This document shows positions 29,501 to 44,500 of a stretch of DNA of 64,000 nucleotides, piece by piece (position 1 is the first letter of the stretch; each line of letters opens with the position of its first letter). The position numbers and the translations under genes were made by a program. The stretch comes from Panopea generosa (taxonomy: Eukaryota; Mollusca; Bivalvia; Adapedonta; Hiatellidae), in contig CM055903.1 in the NCBI GenBank assembly GCA_029582155.1, forward strand, positions 40,779,353-40,843,352. The letters run 5' to 3'. The notes under the pieces are model-generated. The model ran no database searches and was not told the origin of the DNA. It saw only the letters and a program-made list of their open reading frames with translations.

Positions 29501-32500
29501 TCTTATTCAAGTACTGTCCCTTTAGTACTTTTAATGGTTTTGTTCCGGACAAGGATTTTGATGGATGCACAGGCGTATGCATGTGCACATGGGCACACAG
29601 ACGGACGGACAAAGCTGCAGCTACATTATTACCCTTCTGGGAGCATAAAAAGTGATTGCAATGCATGACAATGTAATCTGTTAAATGCGATAACAAATTT
29701 TTAGCTTCATTCTCATCTTCATAGAGCTGCCTCAACCAAGTTTCATCTAATAGACACAAGACACAACATCTCGATGTCACATTTAGACTTCAGAAGGAAT
29801 TTCATGGTCTTAAGAAAATTAAATTCTCTTTTAAAGATGATAGTAAATTGACCAAAACCTTTTGTCGGCGCGCGGCATGGGGTGAAAATGAATCAAACCT
29901 ACAATGTCTCACATGTGAAGTGATATCTTTTAATAAGTCACTGTAGGACATTACCGTTTCAAAAATTAATTGTAAGAATGCCATGACCAATATTCAAGAT
30001 TTCAACTGTAACATTTAGGTCAATGTTTATAACACAGTGTTACAAATTTTTATACATTTTATCAACCACAGTCCTTGCATGTGAATTTTAAAGATACTTA
30101 AGAAAGTTATATTGAATGTTCAGACAAATTTTATTGATTGAGAGTTTGACACATTTTTTTCAACAATGATATGTCAAATTTAAATTAAACACCCCAATAT
30201 TTAGTTTACTGACCTTGAGATTAGTGGGTTGTGTGATTGGCTTGCTTGTATCAAACTTAGTGGGTATAATCTTGGACTCCACCTGTCTGAAGCTACTGTC
30301 TCCCGTGTGTGGTAGACGCTCACCATGTAACAGTCTCTGTAACACCTGGAGGGCCTCAGTGAACAGTCCAAGGTCGGCAAGTACTCGACACTTCAAGATG
30401 CGTCCATCAACAGTTCTCTGCAGATCACGGCTTATGAATGTGGCAAAGAACTGATTCAGCGTCAACAGTGGCAGGACCTGCACAGGAATTAAAGACACAT
30501 GGTGGATTAGCATTCTACCATTAAAGACTTTGGGGTAGTTATGTAAAGGGTAGAGTGTTGACTCTCGTCAAAGGTTGTGGATTTGATCCCAATCTCAACT
30601 TAATGCCTCGCAAAAACAACACTCAGTACTGGTTCTAGCAAGGAAGCAGACTTGAGAGCGATTCATATAAGCTCTGAGCTTTCTCCGAAAACAAGCTAAT
30701 ATAAACTATTATTCTATACCTGTACATATATACTTTTTGCCACTTTGGAGATTCGAACCCACGATGTCATGAAACATCGTCATTAATATGCTAGGCGCTG
30801 ACGCCGCGAATCGCCAAAGTGGCAAAAAATATTTCATAAAATTGTCAGGTGAGTAAGATATGTGCCATTTCTCTCCATTGAGTCATTTAAAGTAGGAATA
30901 ATACAAAATAATGAATGTACATATATAGCCAATCAGCTACCCCAGATGTTATCATGTGACCATACAATATGTAGAAGTTTATATTAAGCAGTTAAAAATT
31001 CAAGACTAAAAAAAAAGGAAATTAATTTAGTAGAAATTTCACCAATAAAAACAAACAACCAACAAAATGTTCTGCATGACAATGACGGTGAGAAAATCTG
31101 AATATTTGTCACTGCAACGTCCTTCGGCTGCCACATTGAACTCAAGGTTTATTTATTTCAAAAGGATCTGTATTTTTCTTTATTCTTTCACAATGAGGTA
31201 TAGAATAAAAAGACGGCATGTCATCCAATATGGTTTTCACCATAATACATACTTATACAAAATATTCCTATATTGTATTAACCCTTTACTCCAAATATAC
31301 CCGTTTTCCTGCACCAATCACTGAAGGTCATTGAAAACAGTGCAGGAAGAGTTCAGATTGCTCGTTATGAGCAATCTGAACACTTCCTGCACTGTTTTCC
31401 ACTCTGTCAGTTAATATAAACATAATTCACCCATTGCTGATTCGTGGTGAATTAATGCTTTCAATATTAGAGGTGTCCAAATGCGTCTATATGAAGTAAA
31501 GGGCTAAACACTGTAAAATAACCTTATAGTAAAAACTACTGGCCGAGTAACATTAAACTATAAAATCAAAACAAATGTGCAAAATTGTGTGTTGTGGCAT
31601 GGGTGTAACAGGTCAGCTATGTATTATACTCTAGTAAAAAAAACTTAAACAGTTATTACATTCTGGAGATGTATCAATGTTTTGTTGTTTTTTTTTTTTA
31701 ATAAAACCAGCACAGAGATGCATTTCAATCAATCCATAGTGCATTCGCATGTGTTCCAGTTGATTGTTATTAATTTTGTTTTAGTTAAATTCACAATGAA
31801 AGCCAGCATTTTTTGTGAATTGATTTTTTTTATAGAATTTGTACTAGGTTTTGTTTATGAAAGACCATTGGGCTGAAATTGGGATCAAACCTGCAACCTC
31901 TGGTGTGAGTTTCAATAGCATATCCTCTACAACCCCACTTTCCCAGTTGGGTAACACAATAACGGAGAATATGAGGAAAGTGATATAGCAACACTATTTT
32001 TATATGTTTATTATATGTTTGAAATACCAAGAATAAATTTAAAACACATATGCGTTGTGAAATACTGGTGAAATACAGTAACCATTCTTAAATGAACATG
32101 TAAAATAATCATATTTATGATCAAAAAACAAAAAATTGAAGCTTACAAATAAATTATGTTGCCCTCTGGCCAGTTCCTCAATCACCCAGCGTAGAGCTGC
32201 CACAAGTTGCCTACCATCCGCTCGGTATTTCTCGGACAATATATCAACACCGGGTATCAAGTTTGTCACTTCACATCCTTCCCCAACTTCATACATGGCA
32301 TAATCTCTATCAGCCAGGGGGTGGGGTAAAGATGCCCGGAACAATGCCTTGTGAAAAAAAAAGATAAAATATGAAGAAGAAGAATATTTCATATACTTAA
32401 ACTTACAGTTTCTCATTACAAAACAAAGATATACATTGTATATTCAACTTATATTCACATGTCCGTTGTCATAACATACAATAACCTATTTCTGTTTATA

Positions 32501-35500
32501 TTATTTGTTATGTTATTAAATGTATCAAAATACTGAGGATGAACTTAAAAGTATGAGTTTATCAATCATATATGTGTACTATTGTGTGGTGCGCATAATC
32601 TTAGTACTGATTCTACCCAGGTAGTTTACACTATTAAATATCATTATGCATTCTCCAATCTGATTGGTTGAAAACTAACCAAAACTGGTAAAATAAAACA
32701 AACTTTTGACCACTTATTCCTTTAAAAATGAACTATTGACCACTTATTCTGTCAAATCCGGTTTCATCTGTTTACCGAGTCAATAGTTCAAACAAAATGT
32801 TTTTTTCCATTCTCATGCTGATAGTCCATTCAAATTCCATTTGCACTAGATAAAACAACAGTTAAATTAACTGTTTATTATATTCCGTAAATAAAAAGTT
32901 TAACTGACACTGAAATATCACAAAAAAAATAAGTTCAAACTAACTTTGAAGAGATATCCAGACAGGAAGCAGCATTCTGTTCTCAACCCAAGGTCAGAGG
33001 TCAAAATGAACCTAAAAATCAGAATATTGTTTCAGATATCATTTTCAACAGATCGCAAATTTAAAATTTAACTTCATTTAGACAATACATCAATCAGTCT
33101 TCATGTTCAGTGTTCAGTCTTCAGTTTTATATTTTAGTTTTTCTGTTGACTGCCTCATTTGTTGTTGAACTCTAATGGCATGAAGTCATATTAGATAGTA
33201 AACTTACATAGCCATAATTTTAAAGTTGTTCAAAATAATTAAATAAAATAAAAGAAGCCATTGCAAGGAAAAACTCAACATATTATTTAATCAGAACAGA
33301 TCTTTTTTAGACTTTGGTTTACACAATCTAAAAAAAATTAAACACAGTTGGACATCTAAAATCTTGGGTCCTCCATGGCCTAGTATTCTATGGCAATGTC
33401 TCAAGTTTTACTTACCTCTCACCATTAAAGTCCTGTGTTTGGACCCAGCTTGGTAAAAACAAAAAAGGCTTGAAAAAGTAACTTGTGGAAGGATGGTAGT
33501 TCTACTCCAATACATTCTAAAGTCATCTTCAAACAATAAAACTCGATGTCATTTGCCACATACCGGGTATAACATTTAATCGATTGAATTTTTTTTTTCA
33601 TTAACAAAAGTTTAAAATCTTATACCGGTACACAGAAAACAGATACATACTGGGCAATATTTGAAGTAAGTGTCCCAGCCAGTACACAGCTCCAGATACC
33701 GCATCGCTGGAGAACCTCGGCACTGATATCTTCAACATCCTTAAATATGTCTCGCCACGTGTGAAGGACATCGTCAGCATCCATGATGAGGTCCAAGGCC
33801 TCAGACCACCATTTGTACGCGGCCCGCAGGTTGTTGGCATGATAGTGAAGGTTGCCACTCTCGTGCATGGCCTGGGCAGCCAACTGTTTCTCATTCTTTG
33901 CCAGCAACATCTCTAAAAATTGGCATGTCCATATAATTATAGTGCATGTATAATTTTGATAAACAGTTTTTTTGAATATTAGTGTCATTTTTATGCCATT
34001 GAGGGCTAACAGACTCAGTTTACCTAAACACATCATGGTAAACTGTGGCCAGGCAGCGATTTGAACTTATGATATCTGGATTGATAGTCAGATTTAACCA
34101 GTGTTGACAAATATCAAACTTGACCTGTAACTGATACTGTAAGGATAAAGGTGAATTTCAGACAGCCACATTATCACACTAATGTCAGCGATATTTACAG
34201 TTTTAGAATATGCATGTAAAGGTATTTCATCCATGATTTTGTCAATAAGCATGACCAAATTGTCGGAATCATTACAGACATATTCTAAAACTGCAAATAT
34301 CGCTTACAACAGTTTGATAGTGTGGCTCTGAAATTCACCCGGCATTGCTTTAACCTTTCTGAAAACATAGACCCTTTCAGAAGATATTCATTGAAACCAA
34401 CTGACAGACAGACAGACAGACAAACAGACATACAGAGTTAACACTTAATGTAATTTCTCTATTCTGTGAATGGTGGAGACATAATAAAATGACAAATCCT
34501 TTATCAATATTACTTTTATTTTCTATCAATAACTCTACTTTAACCCATCATTCACTTTTTGAGATCCATCAGAACATACCTATAGTTTTCTCATATGATG
34601 TAATAACTGTTCCAATCTGTGACCTGGGTATGGGTGCCGTCTGTACATCCGAAGGATCAAGGTACTCTTCCCTGCTGATATCTGGGGGCATAGTGGGCTG
34701 AGGACGCGCAGTGTTTGGAATAAAGTCCACGCGTGATGGCTGTCTACTTAAAGCTCCTTCTGACACTGAGGAAAGAATATGAACATATCAAAAACACTAA
34801 CCATAGACACGATACAATTACCGGATACTTTTTGAAGTTTTGTTGATTTACATATCTCATTACTTCTAGTTTATTACTGTACATATTATTCAATATGGTT
34901 TTATCAATTTTCATACCTTATAACCAAAAAAACAAGTAAAATGTATAGCAATTTATATAGAAATGATTATCGGAAAATTACGATGTACAAAATGAAAAAT
35001 TTATGGGTGTCCAAAAATTTAGGAGTGAAAAATTTTCAGATTTTTTTAAAAATTGTAATGTGTCCCGACTTTTATTATCAAAAAAATTAATTATTTTCCT
35101 GAAAAATAAGGGTGGTCCAAAACATAGGCTGTCCCAATACATAGGGTAAATACGGTACTTTTAACAGTTTGATTGATGTGTATAAATATTTGCAACTTGT
35201 TAAAAAGGTCATATTTATCTATAAGCTACTAATTCACTGAATAGAATTTCATCCTTGTGTACACAAAAATGTGGTAGACCTTCAACCCCTGACCTTGCCA
35301 TTTCACTTCAATTATCAAATGTTATATTCATACAATTTTCTGGAATGAGGTTTAACGTCATTTTCAACATATTTCAGGTTACATATAGCATATCCAGTTT
35401 ATCGGTGGAGGAAGACCTCAGAATGAATCTGAGTAGAACCATCGTCCTTCCGCAAGTAACTGGCAAACTTTCTCACATAAAGTTTTTGGAGCGAGTGGGA

Positions 35501-38500
35501 CTAGAACCTTCAACCTTAGTGGTGATAGTTAAGTGATCTTGAGACGCTGCCTTATACAACTCAGCCACAGAGGACCCCCAACCCCTACATGATTTCTAAA
35601 CACCACTGGTAACTATATGTACTTACTGTTTTGTTGATTGGCCAGATACAATATCATGAGTTTGCGACTGTGTTGTAGAGCCCTGGATGTGTACTGTGAC
35701 TTGTCAAAGGCTTCATAAAGAACAGACAAACTGTATGGTACATCCAGGGGCACTGATATATTCTTGAGTGCATCCTTGCTTGTGTACAATCCGTGACCCA
35801 AGGGATCAATCCCTGCTCCTGGGGGTACAGGGGCACGATTTGTTTTATCCATGACGAGCTCCAACTGTTGCGTGAGATATGTCCTGGCGGTGATGACAGA
35901 GTTGAGTTTCGACATGAGTTGCAGGTAGTGAGGCTGTGGTGGTATCTTTCCTCCAAGGTCTTGAATGCCCTCAGTAAGTCTACGTTGGGCTTGAACCAGA
36001 AGTGGGACGATTTGTTCTGCATACCTGTCACTGAGAGTAGGAGCAAAATACAAAACGTTATTTTATTGCTTCACTCAACATTCAGATGTACTGTAAAAGG
36101 CTTAAAACTAGAAATGTCAACCCGAATGCCCTCGCTATTGATCAGAAACTAAAATTTTACCCAAAATTAAAGGGCCAGAACTCCATAAAATTTTATTGAC
36201 ATTTCCAAATATTGAACTGGGGTAACACTTTATGACCCTCATCATTCTTTGAATGGCAGCGACATAAACATGCTTTCGGAGTAAACTAATCTGTATTAGG
36301 CAACAACCTGTTTCTTCCCTAGACTGACTACTTAAGACAGGTTTGACTGTATACTATTGATGTTTTGTGTTACATGCATGGGCTTGTAACATGTACTTTG
36401 ATATTGATATTTTGTATTATATACTATGTCTATATAATTATAATGTATTTTTCATTTCTTTAAAACTCTTAATATTATCATTCTGGTGTATATTGCATTG
36501 TGAAGATGAACATATGGGCGATTGCCATACTGCCGTTAAAACCTATAATATGGAAACCTATGTTTTCATGTTTGGATATATGAATGGTCACATATACATT
36601 TCTTATATCCTAGAGTTTTCTTCTGCTCTCTTTCTGCACTCGAATTATGGGGGAAGGTAGAACTATAATTCATAGTTCTTCCTTTATGGCGTATTCTATC
36701 GAACCCTTCACATTTCTTTTCTTTTTTCGGTATTATTTGAATATTTGCAATATATGTTATTGATATTATGGCACATGTGTGCCTTGCTTCTGAAAATGTA
36801 ATGTATAAAACATTTATGGCACATGTGTGTCGTTCTAATAATGCATAATGATAACCATGTTTTATGACACATATGTGCTTTACATATATTGCATAATAAT
36901 AACTGGTCACAATGTGACCCATTCAATGCAACCTTAGTTCAGTTGTCTTTTCAAACCCATGGCAAGATTTATAAATATATATATATATACATATAGAGAG
37001 AGATCTTACTTTGTGAGGGCACTGAATCTCAAGGCTATGTCTACCAGTTTTTCCCACTTTTCTTCATAGTATAAGATCTCTAGGACACGCAACATAAGTC
37101 GTCTGATGAACCGAGCATCTAGTACAGTCTGGTTGTCTAGTGGATCCTCAAATTGAAGACTGGCACCCCCAGCTTCATTGAGTATAGAACCAGTCCAAGA
37201 TTCAAAATACTCTCCGAGCTTCTTCCCTTTGGCCTTTGCCTGTTACAGTAAACAAAACGATTGATGCATTGCAATGACCATGTACATTTTTTAAGTCTAT
37301 AAATGAAAGTGAACTCAAATTTACATAACTAACATACTGCAGGGGTAGACATTAACCTTTTTGTAAACAATTATCCGTGGGCCAAATGTTTTCATAAATA
37401 TATTTGTCCGCATTACTTGTCTGCATTTTCTTTTTCAACATTAAACTAAATTTACATAATAACCCAAATCTGTGAAAAAAGCAGTTGTTTCATTCTACTA
37501 TCTAACTAATGGAAGATTATCAAGCATGAAATGTTGTGTTTAACATCATTCTAATGTCATGGAAAATGACCACGACGTGGTCTAGTGGTAGAGCGTCCGC
37601 CTCGCATGCGGAAGGTCGTGGGTTCAATCCCCGGCCGGGTCATACCAAAGACTTTAAAAATGGTACTAGAAGCTTCCTCGCTTGACGCTAAGCATTTAGA
37701 GGAGAGTTCTAGGTCTGGTCGGCCCGGTGTCAGTATAATGTGACTGGGTGGGGTATCATACCATGTGTCTACGGCATGATACTCCAGTGTGATAGCGCTT
37801 AGAATACTGTCTCAAGTAGACACCGTTGTGATATGACTGAAAAACTGTTGAAAGTGATGCTAAACATCATACAGCAACAACAACATGTCATGGAAAAAAC
37901 ACATTCAGAATCAAACTGATTTCCCACCAATTAATAGTAATTTGAGTTTCAAACTTTTATGTCCAGGGAACAACAATTGTTTCTCCACATAGACTTCACT
38001 TCATTTTTGATAAACAACACACAATCAACATAGTACTTCACCTTGGCTGCCTGTGCCTGAAGGTCTGTCTGTAGTTGTAACATCATGTCGAGGAGACAAT
38101 CAGCGGCGACATGGAGGGGCTTCCACGCCATACTGCGAATTTCATCAATCGTCAGCAGTCCATTGTCTTCCTCCTCCAGAGTCGGGGTGTAGGCGCGTAG
38201 CAAAGCAGTGTGAGCACAGTTCCACAGTGCACGTACTGAGTTCTGCAGCAATGTCCAGTACTGTCCACGGTGGGCCAGCACCTGAATTATATTGTTATAT
38301 ATATGTATGTGTGAAAGACAACATTTAAGGAAGTATTTTAATAATAATGATAAAAATAATAATGTCTGTATTTAGAATATAAACATTCCTAAATTGACAC
38401 TCCACACCATGTGTACCAGAGATTTACCCATTTATTATTTTTGATAAAGTTGAATCAAACATGATGGAAATAAATAAAGTGTAAAACATTTACAGAGTAC

Positions 38501-41500
38501 GATCACAAAAAGGATTATGTGACTCCATGGGGAAGAAAAGTTCAAGGTCCTTTATAAGTTAACCCTTTACTTCATAGATACGCGTTTTCCCGCACCAATC
38601 ACAGAAGGCCTTTGAAAACAGTGCAGGAAGAGTTCAGATTGCTCGTAACGAGCAATCTGAACACTTCCTGCACTGTTTTCCACTCTGTCATTTAATATAA
38701 ACATAATTCATCAAATAATTCAAAAGCCTTCTATATTACGTGTCTAAAGGTGTCTATATTAGAGGTGTCAAAAGGCGTCTATATGAAGTAAAGGGTTAAA
38801 ACAAGAAAATCGGTTGAACTGATGGAATGCTTCCCACTAGAAATGCTATTTTCTTGTATAAGAGGCAGAAATGCTACTGAAGGAAAAATTTTGGGAGAAA
38901 ATATGAACCAATCAATCCATATATATACAAACCCACTGGGATTGTATAATACCTGACTTGGACAAGGACTTGGTAATGGACAGAATCAATGGACATAACT
39001 CTGTGAAAGTTCATTGAACTGAAACACAAAGACAATATGGACATCTCCACTTGGTTGTAATATATCCAAGCAAGTTTCATAAAATTTCAAATATAAAGTG
39101 TAGAGCAATACATGTAGAATGGACAAGGATTTGGTAACATGTATGGACGAACGAAGCAGCAACTATTTGCTCCGTAGTTCAGAGAGCTTAAAAAAAAGAC
39201 AACATACTAACATACAGAATGAAATATACAATCTTCAACTAAGAAATATGTACAATAATCCTGGAACCCCGATACCTGCAGATCTGCAGAGTTTAAGCCG
39301 ATGCCACAATTATAACTTGTCATAGATAAATTTTCCCCACCCCAATTACAAAATGCACAAGACACAGTGATTTTATTTTTGCCATCAATCATAAAGTGCT
39401 GTGGAAACAAACACAGTTTGGTAATTCAACCAATCATAATAAAAATGGCACAAAAAAATTGAATGAGCATGGCAGTCACTTAAGTAGAGCATTTAGCTCC
39501 CTTTGAAGATATCAGCAGTGGTTCTTTGAGTCTCACTAAGGGTGGCTATTGCTCCCATATTTTTTTCATGAATTATTCAAAGACTTTTCATGGATTTTTT
39601 CACAGTTTTCAAGTCGTATTTTTTTAAGACAATTCAGTACACTGAAGCATAGAAACTACTTCAAATTATCTTTTTATTATACAATTCTGCAAATTCGATC
39701 TATTTTGAAAAATAAATAAGACAACACTTATAAATGTTTAAATTTCATTTTTAATTTTATATCTTAAGGAGTGTTTAGAATACTTCAAAGATTCTTTTTG
39801 GTAAAATTCAAGTGCTACTCGGGAGTTTTTAAGGAGTACCCAGAAGTTCAAGGAGTTTGCTAGGACCATGGTCACACTAACACCTGCAGACTGCATAGTC
39901 ATGACTGAAATACATTCACTTGTATAATCCATATTACAAGTGAAATAATTCTACAGATACTGCATTAAACAATGTTTCCACTCACTATAGCTTTTCTGAA
40001 GAATGTGAATGATTTATTTATAATGTCCAGTGTTTCCTGCGCGGTCAACATGATCTTCTCTGCCGCCTGTTCCTGGGTCTTCTGTGCGTGGAGACGGGCA
40101 GTGCTCATATCCGACCTGTATGTGCGAGGTGTGTCCTCCACAATGGGTGGTTCTGTGAACATCGGCGGGGGTGGCACACCTGCAATAAATCAGGTCAGAC
40201 AACTAAATACAGGCATGGTCCTCTGTGGAAACTGACCAAATCAACATAAGAGAAGAACAAAAAATTATTTTTCCCTGTTTACCGTAAATTCACCATAACA
40301 CCTAAAAAGAATGTTAATACACCAAAGAATAAAGTTTTAATGCAAAAAGAAAATAAAACAAATGCAAAAGCAACAATTGCTAAATGATCAGAAAATTATC
40401 CTACTATCCAAAATTATATCTCTTTTAGAACTTACTTATTTTACAATTGTGAAAAAAGTTCATACAACTTAGACAAATCATGCTCAAAGCAACCACATTT
40501 TTTTTCAAATATTTTTCAACCATCCAAACAAATATATGAACCCTTAACTATAGCCACAAAACAGATTTTAGCCACATAAAGCTGTTTTTAAGTGTCTACG
40601 AACAGCTGCATAATTTTTTTTAAACTGTCCAAAAAGTGACTAACCCTAAACTCTAGGCCCTTAAATACTCATGCCTATGTGCGCACAAACTAACAGACAG
40701 ACAGGGTTAACACACTATTCTCCTTCACCAATATTCAAATGGCGGAGGCACAAAGATGTACCTGTGGCAAGGGCAGCAGCGATCTCAATGCCTGTGGCTG
40801 TTGTTTTTGGGCGCTCAAATCCAGCCAGATCGAGGGAATCTGCCATGGGTCTGTGAGATTTTTTTGTCTCAAATTCTTCATCTGAACTAAAATCACTTTC
40901 ATTCCTTTCCTGTATGGCTGATGCCTTTGTACCATCCCTTCTCCTTTCCCCTGGTTCTGCCATGTTGGCATGGTGGAGTGGTCCCCCTTCCCAACCAACA
41001 ACCAGGGTACCAGCCGTCTCAAATACAAACCATTCCTGGTCCAGAAAATTTGTCCTATAATAAAACAATTAATAACATAGCATGCAATCAAGCGACATTC
41101 ATCAGTAGCATTCAGGGTTTCCTTACATTTATCATTACATGAAGCCATCTGGATAACCAAAAGGCAGTTTTGTGACGGAAACTTTCCATGTAAAGTTTTT
41201 CTAAAAATAAATCAGTATTATAGATATCATAGTTATCAAACCGATATTATCAATTACCTTGAGCTGGGTACCATGAGAAATAAGTACCATGGTGTACTCC
41301 ATTGTTTTAGTGAGTATTGTGGTATATATACAGTTTCGATTCTTAAGACCAATTTTCTCCAAATATCAGATTTGACACTCTTGTTGTGAACAATTTCCAA
41401 TTCGTTCGTCATTTTTATTACGCTTGATGCAGTCGATGATATAACATCTGATGATCTATTTTCATTAGTAACATAAATACCAAGTAAAACTGGTCTGATA

Positions 41501-44500
41501 ATGCATGACTTTTACAATAAAGCCAACTAAAAACTTTAAGATGTCGAAATATTACTTTCTTAAGTAAATGGACACAAAAATACGACACCTTTTCGCACTT
41601 TCACAAAAACCGGTCCTCAACAATAGAATCACAGTATGTACTGGCGTAAATAAAAATCACAGTTTACAGGTATTTCTGTGCAGCTCTACAATTACCGCTA
41701 GGTATAAGTCAGCCTTTCTTCTTTAACAAACATATCTTTATTATCTATTTCCGCTAAGATCAGGCTTTCCTCATGAATAAAATCTCTATCTTCCATGACA
41801 TGCAAAATCTTTCTCACATGACCTGACAAAAACCTGGGACTAGATCTATTTGTGTGATCTATTTCCTTATCAACAACCCATAATCGTGTATGTTTTATTT
41901 TCAGACCTACAAAAATTACAACTTTATTTTGTTGAAGGAGTCCTTAAAAAGATTTGAATCTTAGGCCATTATAAATTAATTACTAGATTATCATCCAAAA
42001 TTTTCTTAAAAAGGTGGAGGTGAGGGAGGATTTTATTTTTTTTTTTTTTTTTTTTTATGAAAATAAAAATGGTCAGGATGGCATGAAAATTAGGGGGCAG
42101 GCAGGTATGATAATCATGCAATTAATTTATTATGGTCTTATGTGAAAATAATGATGTTTTAATATTTTCATAACATCTTGTTTACACATGTGAACGGAGC
42201 CAGGATTAGCATTATAATTTTGTGGAGGAATATCACATACTTGTACATGATGGTGTCTTGGTTGCCAACCATTTTCTCTCTCTTCTCCAACTTGTGAAGG
42301 AAGGCATTAAACTGTGCCAAGCCTTCAATAATGTTCAACTGCAATAAAATATAGATACAGATATTCATCAATATTTTGCCATGACTTCTATGAAATACAG
42401 ATATTTATCAATATTTTGCCATGTCTTCAATGAAATACAGATATTTATCAATATTTTGCCATGACTTCAATGAAATACAGATATTTATCAATATTTTGCA
42501 ATGGCTTTAATAAAATGCAGATATTTATCAATATTTTGCCATGACTTCAATGAAATACAGATATTTATCAATATTTTGCAATGGTTTTAATAAAATACAG
42601 ATATTTATCAATATTTTGCCATGACTTCAATGAAATATGGATAATTAGCATTATTTTGCAATGGCTTTAATAAAATACAGATATTTATCAATATTTTGCA
42701 ATGGCTTTAATAGAATACAGATATTTATCAATATTTCACCTTATGGCTTCAATAAAATAGATATTTATCAATATTTTGCCTTATTGCTTCAATAAAATAC
42801 AGATATTTATCAATATTTCACCTTATGGCTTCAATAAAATACAGATATTTATCAGTATTTTCAATGACAATTAATTCTACACTGGAGATAGTCCAAACTG
42901 GTTACACTGTGCAAAATAAAGTATTTTCAATCTTCACAGACCATTCATTAACAAATCTGGAAAAAACTAACCATGTCAATTAATTGGACCTTTGGCCAGT
43001 GGACCAATTCAACAGACATTATATGAAATTCATGAATACTACATATAGTTTTCCGATTACAGAAAATCCAATTATATTATATGGCGTTTTATGCATTTTT
43101 TAACAGTATTTTGTTACAGCAGTCAGCGCCCATAATCATTGGTCCTTGAAATCACTAAGCGATTGAATCACCAGTCCTAGACACACCTTATCTCTACAAG
43201 TCAAATACTACTTCCCCACATCTTCATGTTCATAAAACAAAGCTTTCAAACACTGGCTGAGCAGAGATTCAAATTCACAAACACTGAACTGACAGTTAAC
43301 CTTTACTGACCATGCAAGCCAATCTCAACCAGATACAATATGATAAAGTATGACTGACAAACCTGACATTTCCATGGCAACTCATCTCCACAGATTTTCC
43401 TCAGACGCTTCTTTCTGTGCCAGCCTCTGTAAAGGTCAGGTAGATGTGTTCCCACCTTCTCCAAACTCTGTGTAAAATATTATAACAATCTAGAAACTGT
43501 ATATTTGCTATCATTGGTTCAAATGTCAAAAACCCGAAATATTTTTAAATCAATAATTTGTCTTTTCCTTGAAAACTAAAATTTTCTAAACAAATTCTAT
43601 TACAGTTTTTGTGAAAATGATTTGAACCAATAAACAAACCCATTGACAGGTTAAAACATTTAAGTAATACTAGTATTTTTTTATCATTCATTAATATTCC
43701 TTTCATAGATTCCTTCATTATTTATTTGTAAATAGTTTTAGTAAATTTTCAACCATATATATTTATTATTGTCATCATCATATTCATTAATCTTTGCGTG
43801 CATCAAATGACCTATTTATGTGTCGATGTGCCATAAAACACCAATCATCCATTTATTCATTAACTGAACCAATAAATTAAGCTCAAAGAGTCATTGTCAC
43901 TCATTATAAATGCCATATAATTATCTGTAAAGATTCCATTGCCAATTACAAATAAATATGTAAACATTGGTGAATATGATGTATTATTTCACTGTACAAA
44001 CAAGATGCACTCTGAACCCACTGCTATATGTAAAAGTAGTGGATAAATACCTTAACTTCGGCTTCTTCCTGGGCCTGTCTAGCCATATCAGACATGTTGT
44101 TGTTCACATGTAAGGGCTAAAAAGGGAAAAAAACATAATTTACAATACATAATGTATAACATAAATATTTAAGATATCATTTTTTTTAGCAAAAATGCTG
44201 AAATTATGACTTTCATTAAATGATTTACATTAAGGCTGTCAAAATTAAAAAAAAAATTCTTATTAGGCCATTTTAAATTAATAGCTAGATTATCAGCCAA
44301 ATTTTTCTTAAAAACAGGGAGGGCGGGAGGATTTTATGTTTTTATTTTTAAAATGTTTGATGTTTTTTTAATTAAAATGTTCGGACTGCATGAAAATTAG
44401 GGGGCTGACCGGGATGATAACCTAGCAATTAATTAATCATGGCCTGTATATTAATAATCACAGAGGATGTGGCTGGGTGGTGAATCGAACTCACGAACCC

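Noticed and set aside
35793-36152. 119-codon plus-strand open frame
   Set aside because: It is antisense to E24, which has matching splice sites and phase on the minus strand.
36367-36922. Open frames on both strands around the CACATGTG repeats
   Set aside because: They overlap each other and reflect the 48-bp repeat and AT-rich sequence; no phase-compatible exon between E23 and E24 is needed.
37571-37645. tRNA-Ala(CGC) gene
   Set aside because: The A and B boxes are good but the acceptor stem pairs poorly, and the sequence continues into a SINE body with target duplications.
42345-42865. Regular 40-bp repeats looked like a CRISPR array
   Set aside because: There are no unique spacers; whole units repeat head to tail, the host is an animal, and the array lies in an intron.
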